DNA of 64,000 nt, taken from contig JAQMWT010000684.1 of the NCBI GenBank assembly GCA_029834535.1, forward strand, positions 124,001 through 188,000, in the 5' to 3' direction. The notes under the pieces are model-generated. The model was not told the origin of the DNA and made no database searches. It saw nothing but the letters and a program-made list of their open reading frames with translations. The translations under genes and the position numbers were made by a program. Source of the DNA: Chrysophaeum taylorii. Its lineage: Eukaryota; Sar; Pelagophyceae; Pelagomonadales; Pelagomonadaceae. Below are positions 21,558 through 31,265 of the stretch, in pieces. The stretch's first letter is position 1. Each line of letters begins with the position of its first letter.

Positions 21558-22303
21558 GTGGGAGTGAGTACTTTAGGTGCGTGTCCGTTGGCGAAGTATA
21601 TAGTCGTTTTGTGGGAGTCGATACCTTTAGGTGCGTGTCCGTTGGCTAAGTATATAGTCGTTTTGTGGGAGTTGATACCTTTACGTGCGTGTTCGTCGGC
21701 GAAGTATATAGTTGTTTTGTGGGAGTCGATAGCTTTACGTGCGTGTTCGTCGGCGAAGTATATAGTTGTTTTGTGGGAGTCGATACCTTTACGTGCGTGT
21801 TCGTCGGCGAAGTATATAGTTGTTTTGTGGGAGTGAGTACTTTAGGTGCGTGTCCGTTCGCTAAGTATATAGTTGTCTTGTGGGAGTCAGTACTTTAGGT
21901 GCGTGTTCGTCGGGGAAGTATATAGTCGTTTTGTGGGAGTCGATACCCTTACGTGCGTGTTCGTCGGCGAAGTATATAGTCGTTTTGTGGGAGTGAGTGC
22001 TTTAGGTGCGTGTCCGTTCGCTAAGTATATAGTTGTCTTGTGGGAGTCAGTACTTTAGGTGCGTGTCCGTTGGCTAAGTATATAGTCGTTTTGTGGGAGT
22101 CGATACCCTTACGTGCGTGTTCGTCGGCGAAGTATATAGTCGTTTTGTGGGAGTTACGTAATAGTTTATCAGGGAGTGGTGCTGTAATAGTTACTTTTTC
22201 GAAAGTCGTGTAATAGTTTATCGGGAGCCAAATAGTTTTGAGAATCGGAGAGAACAAATTGGATGCTGTCCGTTAAGCTGACGCAGCCGTCCGTTAACGG
22301 ATC
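21558..22303 (+). repeat. Left inverted arm: eleven 54-bp repeat units plus unique inner segment
   Basis: Unit: GTGGGAGTCGATACCTTTAC, then GTGCGTGTTCGTCGGCGAAG, then TATATAGTTGTTTT. Variant units (GAGTACTTTAGG, CAGTACTTTAGG) occur in a fixed order. Because 54 is 18 codons, several frames stay open through the array; they are not treated as genes. Confidence 0.9.
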
Positions 22304-22663
22304 TAACTAACTAACTTCAGACCTCTCCCGAGCATGGGAGCCAGGCCGGACCGACAGGAGCCAGTCCGGAATCACGGGCCTGTAGACGAGGAGCGCCGAA
22401 AGGTCGGTCGGCGGAGAGTGACAATCAATCGCCATGCGACGAGGAGACCGCAATGTGACTGACAACCATCTCGCTGTTAACGCTTCCTTCAGCGTCCCCC
22501 GGCCATATCCCGTCCCACCGCGAACGTTCCGGCTGCCAACCGGCCCGCCCGGGAGGCGAACAGGCGCCAACCTACGCCGGGGGGACGGATGCCCTCGCAA
22601 GGCGCAGGTTCAGGAGGCACCGTCCTCCATCGCAACCATGCGGTCGGCGATCAGGGTAAGGGA
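22304..22663 (-). mobile_element. SINE-like repeat, type A (SA2)
   Basis: Minus-sense copy with tail TAACTAACTAAC at its left and hairpin CTCCCGAGCATGGGAG. It matches 28976-29337 throughout. No target duplication is visible, since its tail touches the inner end of the foldback arm. Confidence 0.75.
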
Positions 22664-23854
22664 CATTCCGCGTCACATATGCGCCTGCATTGTGTCCGCA
22701 CCCGAAGCCACTCGCAACAACATTGTGCTAGTCATTGCGGCACTTGCGTATATGCAAACATTCTTTTGCAAGAGTCTCGCGCGATTTTGACCGTCTACGA
22801 CACGGTAGTAGGGAGTGTGTGTTCGAGGCTGACATGTGGAGTGAACTCGATTTGAGTGGCTGAGTACGAGGCTGCGACATACGACCAGAGTGAGGCTTAG
22901 TCGTTGGATGTCGGCGGCAAGCGGCTTAAGGGGCTCCTTATCGTCAGCCTCGCCACCGGATTCGGCGTTACCGTCCGTGTCGTGTCCAGGGTTGTTGTGT
23001 TCACCCGTCGTGTTGGGCATCTGAGGGAAAATCACCTGAGCCCAGTCGTAGTCGAGGTTGCCGTCGAAGACATGGTGGAGGCCCGCCTCAAGATGAAGAA
23101 AATGTTGAACCCTGATAGTAATACTGGCGAGCTCATGGACATGTCCGACCTGCGCAGCATTAACCAAGTCTCGTCGCACGGGCACACGTACGATGGGCAC
23201 GAAAGAGAAGCACACGAGTGCGCTATCCTGACGCGGATTTTCCACGTGCCGGTCCGAGAATATGGGGCTCACACTCGCCGCGGGAATGTGATGATGCGAG
23301 CCGTCGCCGAGCACCTCCTTCTCACCGACGACCTCGAGGACCGGCATCCTCAAAGCTCTCGTGGTAGAGAACTTGTCAAAGTTTTCGAACATTGAGACAA
23401 CTCATGAAAAGATGTACGACAGCACGCTTGCGACACCCTCCGCATCCCTTGTCTCCATTTCTCACAAGGCGAACGAGCGTGTGACCGTCTTTGCGCGCCT
23501 CGATAGCCGTTACTGCGGCGCGCCTGCAAAAAAGGATGCGCGACACGAGCGCATTCGTAGCGCCTCGAAGCTGAGGAATGAGAAACTCGATGCGACGTCG
23601 ACGCCGGCATCCGCGAGGAAATCAACACCAAGATCAGCACCCTCCCTGAATAGTGAAACTCGGGGATCAAGGAACACGTTCGCCACATCCCCCGTCCACA
23701 CTTTCTTGCTAGGCTCTAGCTCCCCTGTTGGAACACGTGCGCAAAACAGTCGACACATTCCTAGCTTACCGAGCTTACCCAGCCAATCAGTCGACCAAAT
23801 GCTGTCGACCGCGGCCGAGATTCGTGCCATGGGGCTGATTCACGTGAATTAGCA
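22664..23854. other. Interior of the foldback element, no recognised gene
   Basis: Overlapping open frames exist on both strands: plus 22904-23395 and minus 22673-23392. Neither shows a known motif. The region may hold a decayed second gene or the transposase 3' flank. Confidence 0.4.
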
Positions 23855-25239
23855 TTAGTCGGCGTCGAGAAACTCGTGGACAACCATTCGTAGTAAGAGG
23901 TACTTGGTGCGCAAGGAATATTCCCTAGACGCACGTACAGTAGCGACAGCGCCTTCGAGGCGTCCCTCCCAGCGTGTTCCTTCCAGAGGGGAGCGCTCGT
24001 AGCCCTCGGCCGGGGCTGGCTCGATGTGTATGTTGTCCTCAAGGTCTAGGAGTACCGCATCAATACGGTGGATATCGAAGTTCTCGCGGACGGTCGGATG
24101 TTTCCGATACACATCAACCGGCGAACCCGAAACGTAGAACGGATTGCGGCTAGAGCATCGCCGCGGTCGAAAGTTGAGGGCGCGGTAGTGCTCACTGACG
24201 TTCTCGCACAATGGCCCCAAGTATACACGGTGGAGGCACCAGATGTCCACGTCGAAGTCGGGGTCATTCTCATGCGCGAGGAGCCCGTCGCGCTGCAGGC
24301 GACAGAACTCGTTGTACCACTTCGCCGTGGTCTCGTTCAGGAACCGCCACCTGCGCGAACCCTTATCTCAACATTAGCACTATTCTTCATCGCAGCAGCA
24401 AATTTCCATTCAGAACACTGGCCTCACTGGATCTCGACGGGCGTATTATGCGTCGACTTGCCGTGCTGGACTGTGTCCACGAGCACATACTCGCCGTTGC
24501 CGACCGGCACGAGGTCTGGGTCGCGCTCGCCCATGAGTGCCCACATGAAATCCTCGATGCCGTACCAGCCCCTGTGCCGATCGAGCCGAAGGTGGTGAGG
24601 GACATGTCCAAGCAGCAGGAGCTCTTTGAGGAACCCTTGAAACAGGGTGCCCGAGTCCAGCCGCACCGTGGCGTAGTGGAACTTGCATAAGCGCGAGAAG
24701 CCGTCGATGACGGCGTGGAAGTAGATACGGAATTTGGCGAGCTTGCAGTTCGAGTCCAGGCACCACACGAAGTCGGGCGCCACGCCGTTGAAGTACGTCG
24801 GCCTTCGTGTCGCGGTCGGCGTGTTCGCCGAAAAGTCGCGGGCTCGGTGCAATGCAGCACGCAGCCGCCGACGCTGGACGACGATTCCTCGCGCACGTAG
24901 AGCCCCAGCAGCCACAGTGCCACCGATGCGGCCATGCTGCTGCTCTAAGATGTCGCAGACTTCCTGCGCAATGTGCGGGGAGTCGTCTGCGACACGAGAC
25001 AGACAGGTCACCTTGACGAGATCGTCATCGCTTATGCCGGTGTACCCCTCGAAGCCTTGCTTTTGCAACAGGGTGCGCAAGCGGCTGCGCGTGACGCAAA
25101 AGCCCGCACCTCTGAGGCGGTCGAAGACCTGGCAAGGACGGCAGCCCTCTTCGATAGCAAGCTTCACGATCTCCGCTTGCGTCAGGTTCGAGTGACCTGA
25201 ATCATCTCCGTCAATGGACACATCGTCTCCAACCTGCAT
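23855..25239 (-). CDS. Integrase-like DDE transposase (rve-type core), two exons
   Basis: Exons are 25239-24428 and 24350-23855, joined over a 77-bp intron, giving about 435 residues. An N-terminal helix-turn-helix-like segment (20-60) and a second DNA-binding-like segment (HGRIGGTVAAGALRARGIVV and QRRRLRAALHRA, 102-133) precede an integrase core. Candidate catalytic residues are D162 (VWCLDSN), D220 (HLRLDRHRGW) and E269 (STHNTPVEIQ). After the intron, WRFLNETTAKWYNEF and IWCLHRVYLGPL continue the family pattern. The order and motifs match eukaryotic proteins annotated as integrase core domain-containing, where motifs such as WHxDGxHKL, RSDxGGEN and HNxRIERLW occupy the same places. It probably mobilises the surrounding inverted-arm element. 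Start chosen at the first ATG, 25239. Confidence 0.8.
24351..24427 (-). other. Predicted spliceosomal intron in the transposase gene
   Basis: On the minus strand the donor is CCA|GTGAGG and the acceptor CGCGCAG|GTGG. Unspliced, the frame stops at TGA one codon after VEIQ. Splicing gives VEIQWRFLNE, restoring the conserved catalytic-Glu context and the downstream frame. Confidence 0.75.
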
Positions 25240-26484
25240 TTTTTTTACACAAGGGTTTAGGAGTAACTCAAAGGTTAGACTGACTACGGTGCGTTGACGT
25301 CATGCGAGAAAGCACCAAGGTGGACACAAACGCGGACTGTGCAGTTCGCACGAGCATCATCGGACTCTTGTCGGAGCGCATCGTGCTCGTCGCGTGTACC
25401 CCTCCTAAACGACAGAAAAGGCGCGGTGTTCACACAAACATTTAAGACGTCGTCATAGTATACGAAGGAGTAACAGCGAAGCGAATGCTCGAGGGCGCGG
25501 TGTGCAGGTGCCGACGCGCAATCGCCCGCGAGACGCACGATCATCGCAAGAGAACGCCGCAAGGGGCCGGGCGTACGGATGCAGGCGTTGGCCTAGAGAC
25601 TGGGACGACAAATCCCTTGATGGTGAGGTGCTCTATGGGGTACCGCTTCTTGCTGGCGAAGTAGGGAGCAGGGCGGCAGTGGCTGCGTTTCAGTGTCGGT
25701 GCGGGCCTTTGACGTGGCATGAAATTGTAAACCATAGGCAACCAGCCGCACCGTCACGGTGGTTTCAACGAAACAAATGCGCTGGGCTTTATGGTTGGTC
25801 GGGGGCACACTTTGGGCTCGTCGCGGAACACACGGTGTTGGTCTGATCGGCCCGTCGTCTCAATCTGCAAACCGCCGGTTGTCTTCGTAGGCGGCTTTAC
25901 AGAAGTTTGTGCGCCCGGAACGTCAGTGAGGGATGTTGACGTGCGAAATGTTGAGCGCGCGCCCACATTCGTGCCACTTGCATGGCGCGTCACCCGACCG
26001 GAGTCATCAAATATAGAACCCAACACAAGCCACCACATTGCCGTGGGTTTCGAACACATCGGTGCGGCCGTCGTCGCGCGCCTCATGCGAACGTCTTCGA
26101 AGGTCATCTAACCAGCTGCTTACAAAATCGCGTGGCGTCGCCGTGAAACTTCACCGAGTTGCCAACCGTGTCGCTGGCTCGTTTCGTGACGCGGACTTGG
26201 ATCACCGATCGGCGCCGTCGCGATGCAGCCTGACACAGATGGTCGTCATCACCTCAGCAGCTTCGCCATTCTGGCCGTCAGTGTCCACACCCGTCGCCAT
26301 GCACGTGCTCGTCGAGGACCCATTCGTCGGGGCCACGAACGACTGGCGCTTCCAGTCCTCTAGCCAGACGCCGCGGGCCACGATTGGAGCTTCCAGTCCT
26401 CCCGTCGCCCACAATCATGAGCCTCACAAACCAAGACCGTTGCGAGCCTGCAAGTTGACGTAAAGAAAAACTGACGTGGTGTTG
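25240..26484. other. Right interior of the foldback element, no recognised gene
   Basis: Includes the transposase promoter side. Short frames on both strands (for example plus 25791-26111) have no recognisable domain. Confidence 0.4.
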
Positions 26485-26496
26485 AGTGGCCTGTAC

Positions 26497-26894
26497 TAAC
26501 TAAACTAACTTCAGACCTCTCCCGAGCATGGGAGCCAGGCCGGACATGCAGGAGCCGATCCGGAATCACAGAGGAAAATCACGCAGTTGGGGCTGAGGCG
26601 AGGGACGAGGACTCGTTGATGGTGGACCGCCACTGCGCGCGGTCTTGTGCGAGGTCGTGCAAGAGCGTCGCAGGCCGCGGACGTGTTGGTCCACGAACAA
26701 TCGACCTGTCCGTCGCGTTCTGCCCAACCGAGCGCACCCCATCCCGGCGCGGACTTTCCGGGTGCTAACCGGCCAGCCCGGGAGGCGAGGAGGCACCGTC
26801 TCACTCCGGGACGGCAGGGGCCGCCGCAGGGAGCAAGCGTGTTAGGCGCCGTCCTCCATCGCAACCATGCGGTTAGCGATCGGAGGGTTAGGGT
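26497..26894 (-). mobile_element. SINE-like repeat, type B (SB1), with 12-bp target duplication
   Basis: Flanked by AGTGGCCTGTAC at 26485-26496 and 26895-26906. The tail TAACTAAACTAAC is at the left, hairpin CTCCCGAGCATGGGAG next, and the 5' end is rich in CCTAACCC. Tail plus target duplication indicates target-primed reverse transcription. Confidence 0.85.
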
Positions 26895-26926
26895 AGTGGC
26901 CTGTACACCGACGCCTGAACCTAGTT

Positions 26927-27650
26927 GATCCGTTAACGGACGGCTGCGTCAGCTTAACGGACAGCATCCAATTTGTTCTCTCCGATTCTCAAAACTATTT
27001 GGCTCCCGATAAACTATTACACGACTTTCGAAAAAGTAACTATTACAGCACCACTCCCTGATAAACTATTACGTAACTCCCACAAAACGACTATATACTT
27101 CGCCGACGAACACGCACGTAAGGGTATCGACTCCCACAAAACGACTATATACTTCGCCGACGAACACGCACGTAAGGGTATCGACTCCCACAAAACGACT
27201 ATATACTTCCCCGACGAACACGCACCTAAAGTACTGACTCCCACAAGACAACTATATACTTAGCGAACGGACACGCACCTAAAGTACTCACTCCCACAAA
27301 ACAACTATATACTTCGCCGACGAACACGCACGTAAAGGTATCGACTCCCACAAAACAACTATATACTTCGCCGACGAACACGCACGTAAAGCTATCGACT
27401 CCCACAAAACAACTATATACTTCGCCGACGAACACGCACGTAAAGGTATCGACTCCCACAAAACGACTATATACTTAGCCAACGGACACGCACCTAAAGG
27501 TATCGACTCCCACAAAACGACTATATACTTCGCCAACGGACACGCACCTAAAGTACTCACTCCCACAAAGCAACTATATACTTCGCCAACGGACACGCAC
27601 CTAAAGTACTGACTCCCACAAACCGACTATATACTTAGCGAACGGACACG
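26927..27650 (-). repeat. Right inverted arm of the foldback element
   Basis: Reverse complement of 21558-22303. It lacks two internal 54-bp units present on the left but extends about two units further outward (27567-27650), ending near CGTAGGGTACTGC. The order of variant units is otherwise the same. Confidence 0.9.
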
Positions 27651-27743
27651 TAGGGTACTGCGGCCCCAGAATTACTATTCGCCAAACGGCCTACAGTACT
27701 ACGAAGCTCATTGAGTCCTTTTTGCGCATCATTAAAATCCAAC

Positions 27744-28147
27744 CCTAACCCCTGCGATCGCTAACCGTTGGTTGCGATGGAGGACGGCGCCTAACACGCT
27801 TGCTCCCTGCGGTGCCCCCGGCCGTCCCGGAGCGAGACGGTGCCTGCTCGCCTCCCGGGCTGGCCGGTTAGCACCCGGAAAGTCCGCGCTGGGATTGTGT
27901 TCGCTCGGTTGGGCAGAACGCGACGGACAGGTCGATTGTTCGTGGACCACAACACGTCCACGGCCTGCGACGCTTTTGCACGACCTCGCACAAGACCGCG
28001 CGCAGTGGCGGCACACCATCAACAAGTCCGTCCTCGTCCCTCGCCTCTGCCCCAACTGCGTGTTTTTCCTCTGTGATTCCGTACCGGCTCCTGCCGGTCC
28101 GGCCTGGCTCCCGTGCTCGGGAGAGGTCTGAAGTTAGTTAGTTAGTT
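27744..28147 (+). mobile_element. SINE-like repeat, type B (SB2), full length, with 13-bp target duplication
   Basis: Flanked by ATTAAAATCCAAC at 27731-27743 and 28148-28160. It starts CCTAACCCCTGCGATCGC and ends in a hairpin CTCCCGTGCTCGGGAG, AGGTCTGAA, then (GTTA)n. GC-rich body of about 404 bp without coding capacity. Confidence 0.9.
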
Positions 28148-28160
28148 ATTAAAATCCAAC

Positions 28161-28330
28161 AGTGTCAAAAAACGGAAATCCAACTTCGTCCGCGCGGGGG
28201 GCTCGGGGGGCATAGCACTCCGAGTAAAATAAATAAATAAATAAATAAATAAGAAAAAAATAAATAAATAAGAAAAAAATAAAAATAAAGACGCGCGTGA
28301 AGCACGGTAGCTGGATACCCTTGCTTGTAT
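28161..28330. repeat. (AAAT)n low-complexity tract
   Basis: AAATAAATAAAT-type repeats with AAGAAAAAAAT interruptions at about 28226-28290. Noncoding. Confidence 0.8.
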
Positions 28331-28576
28331 TCACGTCACTCTAGGGCGCGATAAAGCATTGGGGCGAACGTGGTGCGTAAGTGGTCCACAACCTCTTGCT
28401 CCTTGACCACGAAATGCGGCTGGTTGTTGGGTATAGCAGGCCTCCCGATGGATCGGAGGGGTCTTTAATTCATGAGCTTCCTCCTTAGGGACGTACACGG
28501 TGTCGTGGAATCTCATGCCAAGAATGTAGTAGTTCCCTTTGTAGAAGAGTTTGTGCGACGTCCCGAACGCGTTCGT

Positions 28577-28846
28577 CCAGGTCAGGGTCGGATAAGAAAG
28601 TTCGTACGAGCCGTTAACTATGTTTCAGTTTGTACTAAGACATACTCAACGGGTCGCTGAGCTATGTTCATTTGTACTCAAGCAGTATGTGCCGCCACGC
28701 CGCGAGATCGTCGCGATGGAACTAGTCCCCATAGTGAAGTCGGCATCCTTTCGTCCCCTCACGAAAAAAAGGGAAAAGCCCACGCGTTGTAGGACCCGTC
28801 GTTGCGGCGCGGGCTAGTCTCGTTTTCTTATCCGACCCTACCAGGT
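28577..28846. mobile_element. Small MITE-like element with inverted ends
   Basis: CCAGGTCAGGGTCGGATAAG at 28577 is repeated inverted as CTTATCCGACCCTACCAGG at 28827-28845, enclosing about 230 bp. No coding frame. Target duplication not resolved by eye. Confidence 0.4.
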
Positions 28847-28975
28847 AAATTACATGTTGGAGATGGCCGCACAAACCCCCTTGCAAATGAATTCGTTTCG
28901 CTCTATGCTTGGCATGCATCATGCTACTACGGATTTTGAACCAGAACACCATTTGTCATGCTGACCCCGGAGACC

Positions 28976-29337
28976 TAACTTAACTAACTTCAGACCTCTC
29001 CCGAGCATGGGAGCCAGGCCGGACCGACAGGAGCCAGCCCGGAATCACGGGCCTGTAGACGAGGAGCGCCGAATGGTCGGTCGGCGGAGAGTGACCATCA
29101 AGCTTGTCGCCATGCGACGAGGAGACCGCGATGTGACTGACAACCAACTCGTCGATAACCTTCCGTATTCGCCCCCCGGCCATACCCCGTCCCACTGCGA
29201 ACGTTCCGGCTGCCAACCGGCCCGCCCGGGAGGCGAATAGGTGCCAACCTACGCCGGGAGGGCGGATGCCCTCGCAAGGCTCAGGATTCATGAGGCACCG
29301 TCCTCCATCGCAACCAAAGTCGGCGATCAGGGTAAGG
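28976..29337 (-). mobile_element. SINE-like repeat, type A (SA3), with 13-bp target duplication
   Basis: Flanked by GACCCCGGAGACC at 28963-28975 and 29338-29350. Tail TAACTTAACTAAC at the left, same hairpin as other copies, 5' end CCTTACCCTGATCGCCG. 362 bp. Confidence 0.9.
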
Positions 29338-29601
29338 GACCCCGGAGACCACAACGCCGTTACCCAGCTTATCCACGCCAAACCGTGGAAAACTGCTGGC
29401 GAGGCCGCGCGTCGCTGCCCTCTCTACGTGAAACTCCATGGGTATCGCCGCCTTTTAAGGCGGTCATGGGAGGGTGCCCATGCCGTGCGCGTACCGTCAC
29501 GGGCAAATTTATTCTGCGTAACCGCACACCACCTAGCTCTCGTACTTAAAGTACCGAGCGCGCTCACGCGCCTTAGAATGCCTCATAAAGTTTGGTTGTA
29601 A

Positions 29602-29876
29602 GAGCCAAAGTTTGATCAATGCTGAGGAAGTTTTGAGGAGTAGTGATCAAACTTGTCGACCAAACTTTGGGCAAGAATGATCAAACTTAGAAGGTCATTG
29701 ATCAAACTTGAACGGCCCATTGATAAAATTTAATGCAGCCTGGGAATGATCAAACGTGATTGATCAACTATAACGAATATGATCAAACTTACATAATTTT
29801 CCACCACAAACATACACCATATTGACCAAACAGCTTCAAAGAAATTGATCAAACTTTTGATCAAACTTGACCGATC
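29602..29876. repeat. Cluster of about ten TGATCAAACTT motifs
   Basis: The 11-mer TGATCAAACTT and near matches, in both orientations, recur through 275 bp of AT-rich sequence. TTGATCAA is palindromic. Spacing is irregular, which argues against a satellite and for a subterminal binding-site array. Confidence 0.7.
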
Positions 29877-31265
29877 CCCAAAAATGTGTACCTACAACGC
29901 ATCCGTCAAAGTCCTTGTGGTTGTTCATTCTGATAATTGAGGGAAAAACACACACATGCACACACGATAAACTCCAGTTCGAACTCCTCGTACCGTCCGT
30001 CCGCGGCCCCTCGCGGTCTTTTGATCCTCGCAAAGAGAGCAAGCTTCAAGTGCGAGGCGACCCCACTGCCGCCGTCTAGTCACAATCAACGACGTGGCAA
30101 GAGGCCGAGACCGAGCGCTGCTCGCTTCCAAGAAGGTCTTCCTTCCGGGCATGCTGAGTCGCGGCTGCTCCACAACGCGACGATAAACGGGCGATTGTCA
30201 CAGGTTGGCTGGAACCTCGTTAAAATAACCGGCATGCTTCCCTTGAGATTATGCGACGCCACGCTGCTGCCGATCCTCCCTATCCCCGACAAACTCCGGC
30301 CGTCTGAGTTCTGCGCATTCGCCGACAGCACCTCATGGTTTCTGTCTCGGGTCTACCCGCAACTTCCACCGGTATGCTCCGTCCCAGAACGCTTCCTCGC
30401 AACAGACCGGCATTACCACCCGCTCATTGGCGTCTGGTTAGCACCTACCATAGCAACCTCCAGCACGCCAGCAGCATCTGCAACCGGAGCTTCCCGTGGA
30501 GATAGCGTCGCGGCACTCGGCTCGTCGGGCTCGCTGCGTGTTGCCTCGAGTCTAAGACCTTTTCCTCGGAGATGCCAGGCAGGAGTTGAGCTGCATCACA
30601 ATGTCATAGCCGTCATCAACGCGAGGGCGCGGGCGAGTCGAACCTGAGGAGCGTGTCGTCTTAGCGACGCTCCTCACGCCAGACTAAGTCCAGAAGCCAA
30701 GCTGGTGCGTTGAAAAAGATACTGCACATAGTACCCATCAACTCTGTGAGATGTTGTTGCAGGCAACTGCGAAAGAGGCGTGTCTCTGTCGCAAAGCACG
30801 CTTTTCGTCGCCGTACCCCCGCTCTCGAGTAGCAGGCGCGCGACAATTATGCAATGCCTGTTGCAACAGTTTTTCTTTAGATTGTTGAGTGACACGCGTA
30901 CCAGGCCTGAGCAACCGCCGCTTGAAGACGATGCCAACCTGGCTCGCGGCCGTCACTGCTGGTCTGGTGGACATTGGTTCAAACCTGGTGGACGTCGGCA
31001 CCAATCAACAGGCGTCGGACGTCGACGTTGCCTTAAAGGCAAGTTGACGAAAAGTGGCAATCGGCGGCGGCGGCGGCGGCGGCGGCTCAAAAGTCCCGCA
31101 GCGCAAGTCTGAGCTTGTCGTGGTGGCCAATCTTGCATGCACCAGAGAGTCACCTCTGAAGGCACCGCGAGAGCTCGCCTGACCCCCATGTAGGATGCTG
31201 CGCACACCTCCACACGGCACTTCGCGCTACCGTACTCACGTTGACGCAGGCTAGAATGAGACCAC
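29877..31265. other. No confident gene; open frames of unknown status
   Basis: A plus-strand frame spans 29937-30647 (a protein-like stretch around SQVGWNLVKITGMLPL at 30195-30245) but has no recognised domain. A (GGC)n run lies at 31066-31086. The right part is downstream sequence of the ABC transporter gene. Confidence 0.35.

Larger units (their letters stand above)
21558..27650. mobile_element. Foldback-type DNA transposon with tandem-repeat inverted arms and integrase-like transposase
   Basis: Two long inverted arms (21558-22303 and 26927-27566, continuing as repeat to about 27650) enclose 4.6 kb. The arms are almost identical in inverted orientation, including a unique inner part of about 150 bp ending TCCGTTAACGGATC. 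The interior holds one recognisable gene, an integrase-type DDE transposase, and two SINE copies lying next to the inner arm ends. The outer left end abuts a copia LTR, so the original terminus there is lost. Known foldback elements share the arm architecture; linkage of this transposase class to such arms is the unusual part. Confidence 0.75.

Noticed and set aside
21558-21898. Open frames in the tandem array as repeat proteins
   Set aside because: 54 bp is a whole number of codons, so several frames are open by chance on both strands and in both arms.
21558-22150. 54-bp tandem array as a CRISPR array
   Set aside because: The repeat is contiguous without unique spacers, the array is inverted at the other arm, and the context is a eukaryotic transposon.
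22673-23395. Opposite-strand frames as a second gene of the foldback element
   Set aside because: Both strands are open over the same interval, neither has a recognisable domain, and there is no way to choose between them by eye.
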